Source of the DNA: Clostridiales bacterium
GTDB taxonomy: Bacteria > Bacillota > Clostridia > Peptostreptococcales > Anaerovoracaceae
DNA length: 64,000 nucleotides
Assembly: GCA_015058275.1 (NCBI GenBank)
Contig: SVCQ01000005.1
Span: forward strand, 1-64,000
Direction: 5' to 3'
The position numbers were made by a program, and so were the translations under genes. The notes below the pieces were generated by a model. That model saw only the letters and a list, made by a program, of their open reading frames with translations, did not search any database and was not told where the DNA came from. This document shows, piece after piece, positions 52,558 to 61,066 of the stretch (positions within the stretch are counted from its first letter, which is position 1; the number at the start of each line of letters is the position of its first letter).

Positions 52558-53136
52558 TTGGCCGGTGATATAAGAGAGAAGATAATCGATACTTCATGGG
52601 AGCTCTTCCACGAGAAGGGCTTCGGTGAGACAACTATCAACGATATAATCCGCGAGGCGGGTATATCAAAGGGTACGTTCTATTACTACTTCAGGAGCAA
52701 GGACAATCTGCTGGACACACTGTCGGAGATACTCGACCGCGAGTACGAGAGACTGTCTAAAAACGAGCCTGAGGGGATGAACGCATTCGACAAGCTCATG
52801 TGGCTCAACTATGAGGCCCACGAATTCATCAAGAAGAACATCGATTACAGGCTGATGTCCTATCTCTACTCCGCTCAGATCGTAAAGGATACCGGATCGA
52901 GCCTGCTCGACCGCAACAGATTCTACTTCAACTATCTGGAGAGGATAATGGAGGAGGGAAGCCGCAAAGGCGAGCTCACAGACTCAATGAGCGTCGGGGA
53001 GATGGTCAAGTTCTTCAGCATAGGAGAGAGGGCTCTCATCACCGAATGGTGCATGAACAACGGGGGCTTTGACCTCGGGGAGTACAGCAAACACCTCTTC
53101 CCGATAATGATGAAGGGGCTCAAAAAAGTAGCGTAA
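52558..53136 (+). CDS. TetR family regulator
   Basis: A 192-aa transcription factor. N-terminal TetR helix-turn-helix: DTSWELFHEKGFGETTINDII and REAGISKGTFYYYFRSKDNLL. The C-terminal ligand domain (about 60-192) is helical and unassigned. TTG start with GGGGGA about 9-14 bases upstream. It stands just before four transcription units that carry the same palindrome in their promoters, so it is the best candidate for their repressor; its own upstream region lacks a clear copy. The ligand could be hydroxyproline, proline or a small peptide (inference). Its TAA stop lies in a GTAAAG-type palindrome. Confidence 0.85.
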   Translation: MAGDIREKIIDTSWELFHEKGFGETTINDIIREAGISKGTFYYYFRSKDNLLDTLSEILDREYERLSKNEPEGMNAFDKLMWLNYEAHEFIKKNIDYRLMSYLYSAQIVKDTGSSLLDRNRFYFNYLERIMEEGSRKGELTDSMSVGEMVKFFSIGERALITEWCMNNGGFDLGEYSKHLFPIMMKGLKKVA

Positions 53137-53148
53137 AGTATACTTTAC
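53133..53148. repeat. GTAAAG-N4-CTTTAC palindrome (at TetR stop)
   Basis: GTAAAGTATACTTTAC, a perfect 16-bp palindrome whose first arm contains the TAA stop codon of the TetR gene. Confidence 0.7.
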
Positions 53149-53223
53149 ATATTGGAATTATACGGAAGAGATCCGGATCAGCGGAGGTCTTCCGTTTTTC
53201 TTTGGTTTTTTGGATAAAAATTA

Positions 53224-53253
53224 TTGATAAAAGATTGTCAGTTTATATATAAT
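53224..53253 (+). promoter_or_regulatory. Promoter of the glycyl radical enzyme operon
   Basis: TTGATA (53224-53229), 18-bp spacer, TATAAT (53248-53253). The palindromic operator at 53266-53281 starts about 6 bases past the expected transcription start. Confidence 0.6.
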
Positions 53254-53265
53254 GATGTCAGATTA

Positions 53266-53281
53266 TTAGACCGCGGTCTAA
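53266..53281. promoter_or_regulatory. TetR-type operator, site A
   Basis: TTAGACCGCGGTCTAA, a perfect 16-bp palindrome downstream of the promoter and 42 bases before the activase gene. It is the best copy of a motif found at four promoters in this region. Confidence 0.75.
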
Positions 53282-53323
53282 AACGGAGTTAAACACCATG
53301 CTGACCGGCTTAAGAGGGACAAA

Positions 53324-54235
53324 ATGCACGCTGTTACAAATATACAGAAGTACTCAATACACGACGGAGACGGGATAAGGACCACGGTCTTCTTCAAGGG
53401 CTGCCACCTCAGATGCTGGTGGTGCCACAATCCGGAGACGCAGCGCTTCGAGCCCGAGCTTCAGGTCGACAGAGACAAGTGCACAGGCTGCGGCAGATGC
53501 GAGACTGTTTGTCCGGCTGACGCCATATGCTTTGGCGATGATCACAAGGCCGAGATCGACAGAGACAAGTGCCTTGTGTGCGGCAGATGCGCCGATGTGT
53601 GCCCGGGCAATATCCGCACTCTTGTCGGACGCGACTACTCGGTCAAGGAGCTTTTAAAGATCTGCCTCCAGGACCAGATGTTCTACGAGGAGTCTCACGG
53701 CGGAGTCACTCTGTCGGGCGGAGAGGTCATGGCCATGGACATCGACTACATCAGTGAGCTTGTCAAGGCTCTCTACCGCGAGGGCATCGACGTGGACATC
53801 GATACCTGCGGCCAGGCCCCGTTCAGCAATTACGAAGCCATACTGCCGTATGTTCACACCTGGCTCTATGACATCAAGGTCATGGACCATGACAAGCACA
53901 AAAAATACATCGGCATGGACAATAATGTCATCCTGGATAACTTAAAAGGCATCGCCAAGGCCGGTGCCAGGATATACATAAGGATACCGACGGTAAAGGA
54001 AGTCAACGGCGACGCAGAGTCAATGGCGGCGATAATAGACTTCCTCAAAGATAACGACATAAGGCCTGCTCAGGTGAACCTGCTGCCTTACCACAGCACA
54101 GGCTCGCACAAGTACGGCAAGCTCGGCAGAGAGTATCAGGCTGCCGGGCTGACAACACCGACGGACGAAGAGATGGAAGCATTCGTCAGTCAGTGGAACG
54201 AAGCCGGCTTCCAGAACGTTAAAATCGGAGGATAG
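53324..54235 (+). CDS. Glycyl radical enzyme activase (radical SAM)
   Basis: A 303-aa radical SAM enzyme that installs the glycyl radical on the enzyme encoded 2 bp downstream. The SAM cluster motif is CHLRCWWCHNPE (C-x3-C-x2-C). Two extra [4Fe-4S] ferredoxin-type clusters follow in an insert (CTGCGRCETVCPADA and CLVCGRCADVCPGN), as in activases of the glycerol dehydratase/hydroxyproline dehydratase group and unlike PFL activase. Also GGVTLSGGEVMA and YDIKVMDHDKHKKY. First gene of the operon under the palindromic operator. Confidence 0.94.
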   Translation: MHAVTNIQKYSIHDGDGIRTTVFFKGCHLRCWWCHNPETQRFEPELQVDRDKCTGCGRCETVCPADAICFGDDHKAEIDRDKCLVCGRCADVCPGNIRTLVGRDYSVKELLKICLQDQMFYEESHGGVTLSGGEVMAMDIDYISELVKALYREGIDVDIDTCGQAPFSNYEAILPYVHTWLYDIKVMDHDKHKKYIGMDNNVILDNLKGIAKAGARIYIRIPTVKEVNGDAESMAAIIDFLKDNDIRPAQVNLLPYHSTGSHKYGKLGREYQAAGLTTPTDEEMEAFVSQWNEAGFQNVKIGG

Positions 54236-54237
54236 CA

Positions 54238-56610
54238 ATGGAAGAACGCGGAATGAACGCAAGGATCAAAGCGCTGCGTAAGGTCAGCATGGAGACACAG
54301 CCTCACATCGATCTCGAAAGAGCCAAGATCGAGACGGATGTCTACAAGGAGTACGAGGGCAAGGTATCCCTTCCTGTACTCAGAGCCATGGTGCTCAAGG
54401 AGTACTTCAGCAGGAAGACTCTCTACCTCGGAGAGGGCGAGCTCATCGTCGGCGAGAAGGGCAAGGATCCGCAGTCATCGCCTACATTCCCTGAGCTGAC
54501 ATGCCACACGCTCGAGGACATGCACATCATGAACGACAGGAAGGTCGTAAACTACACTGTCACAGATCAGGACCTCAAGGATCAGGAGGATATCATCATT
54601 CCTTTCTGGGAGGGCAAGTCCATGAGAGACAAGCTGCTCTCAAGCATGACCGACGAGTGGAAGAAGTGCTACAGCGCAGGCATGTTCACTGAGTTCATGG
54701 AGCAGAGAGGACCGGGACACACCTGCGGCGGCAAGAACGTATTCACCAAGGGATACGAAGAGTACAAGAAGGAGATCCAGGAGGCTCTCGATGCGCTCGA
54801 TTTCATGAACGATCCTGAGGCTCTTGCCAAAAAGGACGAGCTCGAGGCAATGCTCATCGACTGCGACGCGGTGATGATACTCGGCAGGAGATATCAGGAA
54901 CTTCTCAGAGAGGAGGCCGCCAAGTGCACTGACGCTGTACGTAAGGCCGAGCTCGAGCAGATGGCAGCCAATCTCGATGTAGTTCCGGCTCACAAGCCTG
55001 AGACATACTGGCAGGCGATCCAGCTCTACTGGTTCACACATCTCGCAGTTACTACAGAGCTCAACCCATGGGATGCATTCAGCCCAGGCAGACTCGACCA
55101 GCACCTCTTCCCGTACTATGAGAAGGACGTAGAGGACGGCATACTCGACGACGAGAGGGCTCTCGAGCTCCTCGAGTGCCTTTGGGTCAAGTTCAACAAC
55201 CAGCCGGCTCCTGTCAAGGTGGGCGTTACTCTCAAGGAGAGCGGCACTTACACTGACTTCGCAAATATCAATACAGGCGGCATCAAGGAGGATGGCACCA
55301 ACGGCGTCAATGCTGTCAGCTACCTCATACTGGACTGCATGGACGAGATGAAGCTCGTACAGCCGAACTCCAACGTACAGATCTCCAAGAAGACTCCGCA
55401 CAAGTTCCTCAAGAGAGCGTGCGAGATCTCAAGAGAGGGCTGGGGACAGCCGGCATTCTACAACACGGATGAGATCGTACAGGAGCTCCTCAATGCAGGC
55501 AAGACACTCGATGATGCAAGACAGGGCGGATCCTCCGGCTGCGTAGAGACAGGTTCGTGGGGCAATGAGGCATACATCCTGACAGGATACCTCAACATCC
55601 CTAAGATCTTCCAGCTGACTCTTTACAACGGATTCGACAATCAGTCCGGCAAGCAGCTCGGACCTGAGACAGGATATGCCTGGGACTTCAACACATACGA
55701 AGAGCTCTGGGATGCATTCGCAAAGCAGCTCCACCACATGGTGGATGTCAAGATCCGCGGCAACAACGTTATCGAGAAGCTGTACGCAAACTACATGCCG
55801 GCTCCGTGCCTTTCGATCGTTACAAACGACTGCATCAAGAAGGGCAAGGACTACAACAACGGCGGTTCGAGATACAACACGAGATACATCCAGGGCGTCG
55901 GTATCGGAACAGTCACTGACTGCCTCACTGCTATCAAGTACAACGTATATGACAACCACAACTTCACCATGAAGGAGCTCATCGAGGCCATGGATGACAA
56001 CTTCAAGGGCCACGAGGACATCCTCAACATGGTACAGAACAAAACTCCGAAGTACGGCAACGACGATGACTATGCCGACGACATAATGCAGGATGTCTTC
56101 AAGCTGTACAGAGATGAGGTAACAGGCAGACCGACCATGAGCGGCGGACAGTATCACGTCGACATGCTGCCGACTACATGCCACATCTACTTCGGAGAGG
56201 TCATTGGAGCTACTGCCAACGGCAGACTGGCCAAAAAGCCTGTATCCGAGGGCATCTCGCCTGAGAAGTTCGCAGATACAAACGGTCCTACGGCTGTTAT
56301 CAAGAGCTGCGCCAAGATGGATCACTGCTCGACAGGCGGAACTCTGCTCAACCAGAAGTTCACTCCGAGCGCTATCGCAGGCGACACAGGCCTTGAGAAC
56401 CTCGCAAGCCTGATCAGATCGTACTTCGCGATGGACGGCCACCACATCCAGTTCAACGTCTTCGACAAGGAGACTCTGCTGGAGGCCCAGAAGCATCCGG
56501 ATGACTACAAGGATCTCATCGTAAGAGTAGCGGGCTACTCCGACTACTTCAGGAACCTCGACAAGGAGCTCCAGGACGAGATCATTAACAGAACAGCGCA
56601 AAGCTTCTAA
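54238..56610 (+). CDS. hypD: Glycyl radical enzyme, probable trans-4-hydroxyproline dehydratase
   Basis: A 790-aa enzyme that should dehydrate trans-4-hydroxy-L-proline to pyrroline-5-carboxylate, which a P5C reductase turns into proline. Thiyl Cys435 and base Glu437 lie in SSGCVETGSWG; the radical Gly is 766 in RVAGYSDYF. From memory, the characterised Clostridioides difficile enzyme uses His160, Asp278, Phe340, Cys434, Glu436 and Gly765. Here His161, Asp279, Phe341, Cys435, Glu437 and Gly766 occupy the same places with a constant offset of one, strong support over choline lyase, glycerol dehydratase or PFL. CGGAGG precedes the ATG. No proC is in the window. The symbol is shared with an unrelated hydrogenase maturation gene. 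Confidence 0.88.
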   Translation: MEERGMNARIKALRKVSMETQPHIDLERAKIETDVYKEYEGKVSLPVLRAMVLKEYFSRKTLYLGEGELIVGEKGKDPQSSPTFPELTCHTLEDMHIMNDRKVVNYTVTDQDLKDQEDIIIPFWEGKSMRDKLLSSMTDEWKKCYSAGMFTEFMEQRGPGHTCGGKNVFTKGYEEYKKEIQEALDALDFMNDPEALAKKDELEAMLIDCDAVMILGRRYQELLREEAAKCTDAVRKAELEQMAANLDVVPAHKPETYWQAIQLYWFTHLAVTTELNPWDAFSPGRLDQHLFPYYEKDVEDGILDDERALELLECLWVKFNNQPAPVKVGVTLKESGTYTDFANINTGGIKEDGTNGVNAVSYLILDCMDEMKLVQPNSNVQISKKTPHKFLKRACEISREGWGQPAFYNTDEIVQELLNAGKTLDDARQGGSSGCVETGSWGNEAYILTGYLNIPKIFQLTLYNGFDNQSGKQLGPETGYAWDFNTYEELWDAFAKQLHHMVDVKIRGNNVIEKLYANYMPAPCLSIVTNDCIKKGKDYNNGGSRYNTRYIQGVGIGTVTDCLTAIKYNVYDNHNFTMKELIEAMDDNFKGHEDILNMVQNKTPKYGNDDDYADDIMQDVFKLYRDEVTGRPTMSGGQYHVDMLPTTCHIYFGEVIGATANGRLAKKPVSEGISPEKFADTNGPTAVIKSCAKMDHCSTGGTLLNQKFTPSAIAGDTGLENLASLIRSYFAMDGHHIQFNVFDKETLLEAQKHPDDYKDLIVRVAGYSDYFRNLDKELQDEIINRTAQSF

Positions 56611-56615
56611 AATGC

Positions 56616-56644
56616 AAAGGCAGGGGACAACCTCTGCCTTTTTT
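56616..56644 (+). terminator. Terminator after the glycyl radical enzyme gene
   Basis: AAAGGCAGGGG pairs with CCTCTGCCTTT (one G-T pair) around ACAA, followed by a T-run to 56644. Confidence 0.85.
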
Positions 56645-56647
56645 AGT

Positions 56648-56865
56648 ATCGCGGATCATAACAGACGCCGATGTCCCCCGCCTCTATAGGCGGCGGGTTC
56701 CGTCTTCGACCGTCGGTGGTGGGTACAATCCCCGACCGACGCTCTCAGGAGCTGAAGCTCTCGGCGTCTGTTGACGGTGTCGCTCGCTCCAATCAAGCGA
56801 GCTTGTTGGAGCTTCGCTCCTGGTTGAATGCTCTGCTCGCTTCGCATTACGATCCGCGATTTTTT
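56648..56865. ncRNA. Multi-stem structured element of unknown function
   Basis: Closed by ATCGCGGATC (56648-56657) with GATCCGCGAT (56851-56860) and ending in a T-run. Inside, ACAGACGCCGA (56661-56671) pairs with TCGGCGTCTGT (56761-56771), enclosing hairpins CCGCC/GGCGG (56678-56693) and GTCGG/CCGAC (56712-56740). After it come GCTCGCT/AGCGAGC (56782-56802) and GGAGC/GCTCC (56808-56820). The nested perfect stems and final T-run suggest a structured RNA with its own terminator. A repeat element with inverted ends is equally possible. No promoter is obvious between it and the preceding terminator. It is open in one frame by chance but has no ribosome site. Confidence 0.45.
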
Positions 56866-56936
56866 GTATCAGAGGGATAAATCCCGGTCTTTAATTTGTT
56901 TTGTTAAATGAATATCAAAATCTTTGGGTAAAGGGG
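56866..56936. other. AT-rich spacer before peptidase promoter
   Basis: The rest of the gap between hypD and the peptidase gene. No gene or further structure is seen before the promoter at 56937. Confidence 0.4.
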
Positions 56937-56965
56937 TTACATTCCATTTGCAAAGGTAATATAAT
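56937..56965 (+). promoter_or_regulatory. Promoter of the peptidase operon
   Basis: TTACAT (56937-56942), 17-bp spacer, TATAAT (56960-56965). The double operator starts about 2 bases past the expected transcription start. Confidence 0.6.
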
Positions 56966-56973
56966 CGACATGC

Positions 56974-57000
56974 AATACCGCGGACTAAACCGCGGTCTAA
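56974..57000. promoter_or_regulatory. TetR-type operator, site B (double)
   Basis: CTAAACCGCGGTCTAA (56985-57000) matches site A at 14 of 16 positions, and a second overlapping copy (56974-56989) matches at 12 of 16. Their centres are 11 bp apart, about one helical turn, as expected for two dimers binding cooperatively. Confidence 0.7.
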
Positions 57001-57035
57001 CCATCACTTTATTATCATTTTAGAGAGGCATAAAA

Positions 57036-58127
57036 ATGGATAAAGGCAAATTAAACAGAATCAAAGCCAAAATGCAGGAGCAGGGACTTCCACAGATGGT
57101 CATTTCCGATCCTCTTGCTATCTTCTATCTGACAGAGCACTGGATCCTCCCTGGCGAGAGATTCCACGCACTGTACATCAATCTTGAAGGTGATGATCAC
57201 TTCATCATCAACAAGCTCTTCCCGCAGAACGACGATCTCGGAGTTCCTATCACTTACTACGATGACGTAGAGGACGGATGCGAGTATCTCGTTAAGTTCG
57301 TAGACAAGAACGCTCCTATCGGCGTAGACAAGAATTGGCCGGCTAAGTTCCTCCTGAGACTTCAGGAGCTCGGCGGCGGCAGCGAGTACCGCAACGGTTC
57401 GATCATCGTCGACAAGGTACGTCAGATCAAGGACGAGGCTGAGCAGCAGGCAATGAGAGAGTCCGGAGCCAAGCTCGACAAGGTCATGGACAAGCTCATC
57501 CCATGGGTAGCCAAGGGACTTACTGAGAGAGAGCTCAACGCAAAGACTCTCGAGCTCCTCAAGGAAGAGGGCTTCAGCGGTCCTTCCTTCGACCCTATCA
57601 CTGCATATGCCAAGGGCGCTGCTGATCCGCATCACATCACTGATGACAGCAAGGGCAAGCACGGCGACTGCGTGATCCTCGACATCGGCGGAATGTGGAA
57701 GAACTACGCTTCCGACATGACAAGAACAGTCTTCATCGGCGAAGTTTCCGAGAGACAGAAGGAGATCTACAATGTAGTTCTCGAGGCCAACAAGAGAGGT
57801 ATCGCTGCTGCCAAGCCTGGCAACAAGATGAGCGATGTCGACAAGGCCTGCAGAGATTACATCACTGAGAAGGGTTTCGGCGAGTACTTCACTCACAGGA
57901 CAGGCCACTCCATCGGTCTTGAGGACCACGAAGTCGGCGATGTATCCCTCGTTAACGACGAGATCATCGAGGTAGGTCAGTGCTTCTCCGTAGAGCCTGG
58001 TATCTACATCTATGACGAGGGTATCGGCGTTCGTATCGAGGACATCGTTCTCATCACTGAGGACGGCTGCGAGAGACTCAACGTATATCCTAAGGACGAG
58101 ATCATCGTTGTACCTGACGGTGAGTAA
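57036..58127 (+). CDS. M24 family Xaa-Pro peptidase
   Basis: A 363-aa cytoplasmic two-metal peptidase that cleaves bonds next to proline (Xaa-Pro dipeptidase/aminopeptidase). A creatinase-like N-terminal domain (1-125) precedes the pita-bread domain, with metal ligands in DIGGMWKNYASDMTR (two Asp), HRTGHSIGLEDHE (His), SVEPGIYI (Glu) and GVRIEDIV (Glu). First gene of an operon with a prolyl-aminopeptidase-like hydrolase. Its promoter carries the double palindromic operator, tying it to the hydroxyproline operon. Confidence 0.92.
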   Translation: MDKGKLNRIKAKMQEQGLPQMVISDPLAIFYLTEHWILPGERFHALYINLEGDDHFIINKLFPQNDDLGVPITYYDDVEDGCEYLVKFVDKNAPIGVDKNWPAKFLLRLQELGGGSEYRNGSIIVDKVRQIKDEAEQQAMRESGAKLDKVMDKLIPWVAKGLTERELNAKTLELLKEEGFSGPSFDPITAYAKGAADPHHITDDSKGKHGDCVILDIGGMWKNYASDMTRTVFIGEVSERQKEIYNVVLEANKRGIAAAKPGNKMSDVDKACRDYITEKGFGEYFTHRTGHSIGLEDHEVGDVSLVNDEIIEVGQCFSVEPGIYIYDEGIGVRIEDIVLITEDGCERLNVYPKDEIIVVPDGE

Positions 58128-58150
58128 TCCGGGGCAGAAAGGAAACTGAA

Positions 58151-59053
58151 ATGGCTAAGATCACAGAAGGCTACATGCCTTTCAAGGGATATCAGACGTA
58201 TTACAGGATCGTCGGCGAGGAGTATAAGGACAACGGCAAGGCTCCTCTGATCTGCCTCCACGGCGGACCGGGATCCACACACAACTACTACGAGGTGCTC
58301 GACAATGTAGCTGATGACGACCAGAGAATGATCGTCATGTACGACCAGATCGGATGCGGTAATTCGTATCTTGACGGACATCCTGAACTCTGGAACAAGG
58401 AAGTCTGGATGGAAGAGCTCTTCGAACTGAGGAAGTTCCTCGGACTCGACACATGCCACATCATCGGACAGAGCTGGGGCGGCATGATGCAGATCTGCTA
58501 CGGCATCGACTACAAAGAGGAGACAAAGGGAGTCAAGAGCTTCATCATCTCCAGCGGTCATCCGTCAAGCAGCCTCTGGGAGAGAGAGGGACTGCGCCGC
58601 ATCAAGATGATGCCGCAGGACATGCAGGATGCAATCAACCACGCTCTTGAGACCGGCGACTTCACAGGCGAAGCTTATCTCAAGGCTGTCGATGAGTACA
58701 TGGACAGATACTGCAATTACTGGCTCGGCGAGGATGCTCCTGAGTGCTGCAAGAGACCTAAGAAGTCCGGCACAGAGGCTTATGTAGAGGGCTGGGGTCC
58801 TAACGAGTTCGCTCCTACAGGCACACTCAAGGACTTCGAGTATATCGACAGACTCGGTGAGATCGAGATCCCTTCGCTCATCATGAGCGGTATCTCCGAC
58901 CTCTGCTCACCGCTCGTTGCAAAGACCATGCACGACGGCATCAAGGGTTCGAAGTGGATCCTTTGGGAGAGAGCAAGACACACCTGCTTCGTCGACAGAC
59001 ACGATGACTACTGCGTAGAGCTGATTAAGTGGATGAACGACCACGACAAATAG
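58151..59053 (+). CDS. Proline iminopeptidase-like alpha/beta hydrolase
   Basis: A 300-aa serine hydrolase of peptidase family S33. Oxyanion loop HGGPGSTHNYY, nucleophile elbow GQSWGGMM (Ser), an acid in ISDLCSP and the final His in ARHTCF support a working triad. Family members release N-terminal proline (or hydroxyproline) from peptides; other S33 members act on other substrates. Starts 23 bp after the M24 peptidase, so the pair could take apart X-Pro and Pro-X peptides together. Confidence 0.85.
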   Translation: MAKITEGYMPFKGYQTYYRIVGEEYKDNGKAPLICLHGGPGSTHNYYEVLDNVADDDQRMIVMYDQIGCGNSYLDGHPELWNKEVWMEELFELRKFLGLDTCHIIGQSWGGMMQICYGIDYKEETKGVKSFIISSGHPSSSLWEREGLRRIKMMPQDMQDAINHALETGDFTGEAYLKAVDEYMDRYCNYWLGEDAPECCKRPKKSGTEAYVEGWGPNEFAPTGTLKDFEYIDRLGEIEIPSLIMSGISDLCSPLVAKTMHDGIKGSKWILWERARHTCFVDRHDDYCVELIKWMNDHDK

Positions 59054-59117
59054 TGGAAATCTCTTCGCCGCGGAAAATGTGTCATATGAACACATACGCA
59101 AAATAATATGCAAGATA

Positions 59118-59146
59118 GAGCCGGAGCCTTCCAAAGACTCCGGCTC
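59118..59146 (+). terminator. Hairpin after the iminopeptidase gene
   Basis: GAGCCGGAG (59118-59126) and CTCCGGCTC (59138-59146) form a perfect 9-bp stem. The T-run is poor, so it may only partly terminate before the YitT genes. Confidence 0.6.
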
Positions 59147-59172
59147 GGTATTGAGACCCAAAAAGAGGATAT

Positions 59173-60099
59173 ATGCGAACTGAAATCAAAAACCAACTTA
59201 TAACCAAAAAAGCGGTTTCCGAACTGATACAGATGCTGATCGGAAATGCCATCTGCGCATTCTCGGTCGTTTGTTTTGCGCTGCCATACAAGATGGTGGT
59301 AAGCGGCATGAGCGGCATAGGCAGGATGGTCAACTACTACACAGGCCTTCCGGTCTCGTATGTAGTCGGAGCATTCAACGTAGCGCTCTTCATCATCGGC
59401 GCCGCAGTTCTCGGCAAGAAGTTCGCAGCTACCATAGCTCTCGGCACATTCGCCTTCCCGATTTTCATGGGCATATTCGAGCAGATGACCAATCTGCAGC
59501 ATCTGGTCGAAGAGCCGATGCTCGCGGCCATATGCGCCGGAGTGCTTGACGGTATAGGCCTTGGACTGGTGCTGAGAGTAGGGGGCTCTACCGGCGGTAT
59601 CGACGTACCGGCGATGATCATGAACCGCAAGCTCGGATGGAAGCTTGCGACGGTAATGTCGGCTCTTGACATAGCTATATTCCTCATACAGATCCCGATC
59701 ACAGCATCAGAGGGTATTATCCTGGGCATACTCTATGCTCTTGTATACAGCGTCGTCATGGACAGGATGATAGTGCTCGAGCAGGGCGGCTATCAGATCA
59801 TGATATGGACAGAGAAGCTCAAGGAGGTCAACGAGGAGCTCCTCGAGATCGGCTTCGGCACGACGCTCATCAAGGCCAGAGGCGGCTACCTCCGCGACGA
59901 CAAGGAGGTCATACTCTGCGCTTCAAGCAACAGAAACTACAACAAGGTCAGAAGGGCAGTGCTGGCGATCGATCCGGGCGCTTTTATGACCATCACCAGC
60001 ATGAATGAGGTCAACGGCAACGGCTTCACTTACATGCTCAAGGACGAAAACTACAGGCCGGAGCTCGAGGACAGGCACGACGGACGTGAACTGAGCTGA
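59173..60099 (+). CDS. YitT family membrane protein (DUF161/DUF2179)
   Basis: A 308-aa protein with about six membrane helices (IGNAICAFSVVCFALPYKMVV; GAFNVALFIIGAAVLG; ICAGVLDGIGLGLVLRVGGS) and a C-terminal soluble DUF2179 domain (about 220-300, VLAIDPGAFMTITSMNEVNG). The transport substrate of YitT proteins is not established. Paralog of the next gene. Position in the peptide region hints at export or import of a related small molecule, unproven. Confidence 0.85.
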   Translation: MRTEIKNQLITKKAVSELIQMLIGNAICAFSVVCFALPYKMVVSGMSGIGRMVNYYTGLPVSYVVGAFNVALFIIGAAVLGKKFAATIALGTFAFPIFMGIFEQMTNLQHLVEEPMLAAICAGVLDGIGLGLVLRVGGSTGGIDVPAMIMNRKLGWKLATVMSALDIAIFLIQIPITASEGIILGILYALVYSVVMDRMIVLEQGGYQIMIWTEKLKEVNEELLEIGFGTTLIKARGGYLRDDKEVILCASSNRNYNKVRRAVLAIDPGAFMTITSMNEVNGNGFTYMLKDENYRPELEDRHDGRELS

Positions 60100-60145
60100 T
60101 GCGGCACTGAATTCAATACGGTAATAATCAGGGACAATTGGTACG

Positions 60146-61066
60146 ATGAACAGGAAAAAAATATATACGGATGTACTGCAGATGGTGGCAGGCAATATCA
60201 TCTGCGCATTTGCACTGGGATGCTTCGCGCTTCCGTTCAACATGGTAGTAAGCGGCATGAGCGGCATCGGCAGGATGGTGAACTTCTATACAGGCATAAG
60301 CGTATCCATGGTAGTAGGAGTGTGCAACTTTGCGCTCTTCATCATAGGATGGGTGATGCTCGGCAAGAAGTTCGCGGCATCGGTCGCGATAGGCACCTTC
60401 GTCTATCCGACATTCCTCGGGATCTTCCAGAACATAGAGCCTCTCCAGCATCTGGTGGATGATCCTCTGCTGGCTGCGATCTGCGCCGGCATACTCAACG
60501 GTATCGGACTCGGACTCGTCATCAGGGTAGGCGGATCGACAGGCGGCACGGACATACCGCCTATCATACTGAACCGCAAATTCGGCTGGAAGGTCGCTCC
60601 TATGCTATACGCACTGGACGTTGTCGTCTTCATAATACAGATACCTGTCACCAAGACAAACGGTGTGATACTCGGCATACTGTATGCTCTTATCTACAGC
60701 ATAGTCATGAACAAGCTGATCGTGATGGAGCAGGGCGGCATTCAGCTCATGATCTTCAGCGAAAAGGTCCAGGAGGTCAACGAGAAGCTCCTCAGCATGC
60801 ACTTCGGTACAACGCTTCTCAATGGTACCGGCGGCTACATGCACGAGGACAAGCAGGTGATCTACTGCGCAGCGAGCAGCCGTAACCTGAGCAGGATAAA
60901 AAGGGCTGTCCTTGCGATAGACGAGAAGGCCTTCATTACCATCACGAGCATGAGCGAGATCAACGGCAACGGATTCACCTGGTACTTCCGTCACGAGGAG
61001 TATGAACCTGCGTTCCAGGACCGTCACGACGGACACGAAGAGGGTGACTCGATCGCGAAGCTGTGA
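60146..61066 (+). CDS. YitT family membrane protein, tandem paralog
   Basis: A 306-aa protein aligned end to end with its upstream neighbour: the same KMVVSGMSGIGRMVN-type loop (here NMVVSGMSGIGRMVN), the RVGGSTGG motif and the DUF2179 tail (VLAIDEKAFITITSMSEING). About six helices. Only 46 bp separate the two, so they are co-transcribed and may form a hetero-oligomer. Function unknown. Confidence 0.85.
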   Translation: MNRKKIYTDVLQMVAGNIICAFALGCFALPFNMVVSGMSGIGRMVNFYTGISVSMVVGVCNFALFIIGWVMLGKKFAASVAIGTFVYPTFLGIFQNIEPLQHLVDDPLLAAICAGILNGIGLGLVIRVGGSTGGTDIPPIILNRKFGWKVAPMLYALDVVVFIIQIPVTKTNGVILGILYALIYSIVMNKLIVMEQGGIQLMIFSEKVQEVNEKLLSMHFGTTLLNGTGGYMHEDKQVIYCAASSRNLSRIKRAVLAIDEKAFITITSMSEINGNGFTWYFRHEEYEPAFQDRHDGHEEGDSIAKL

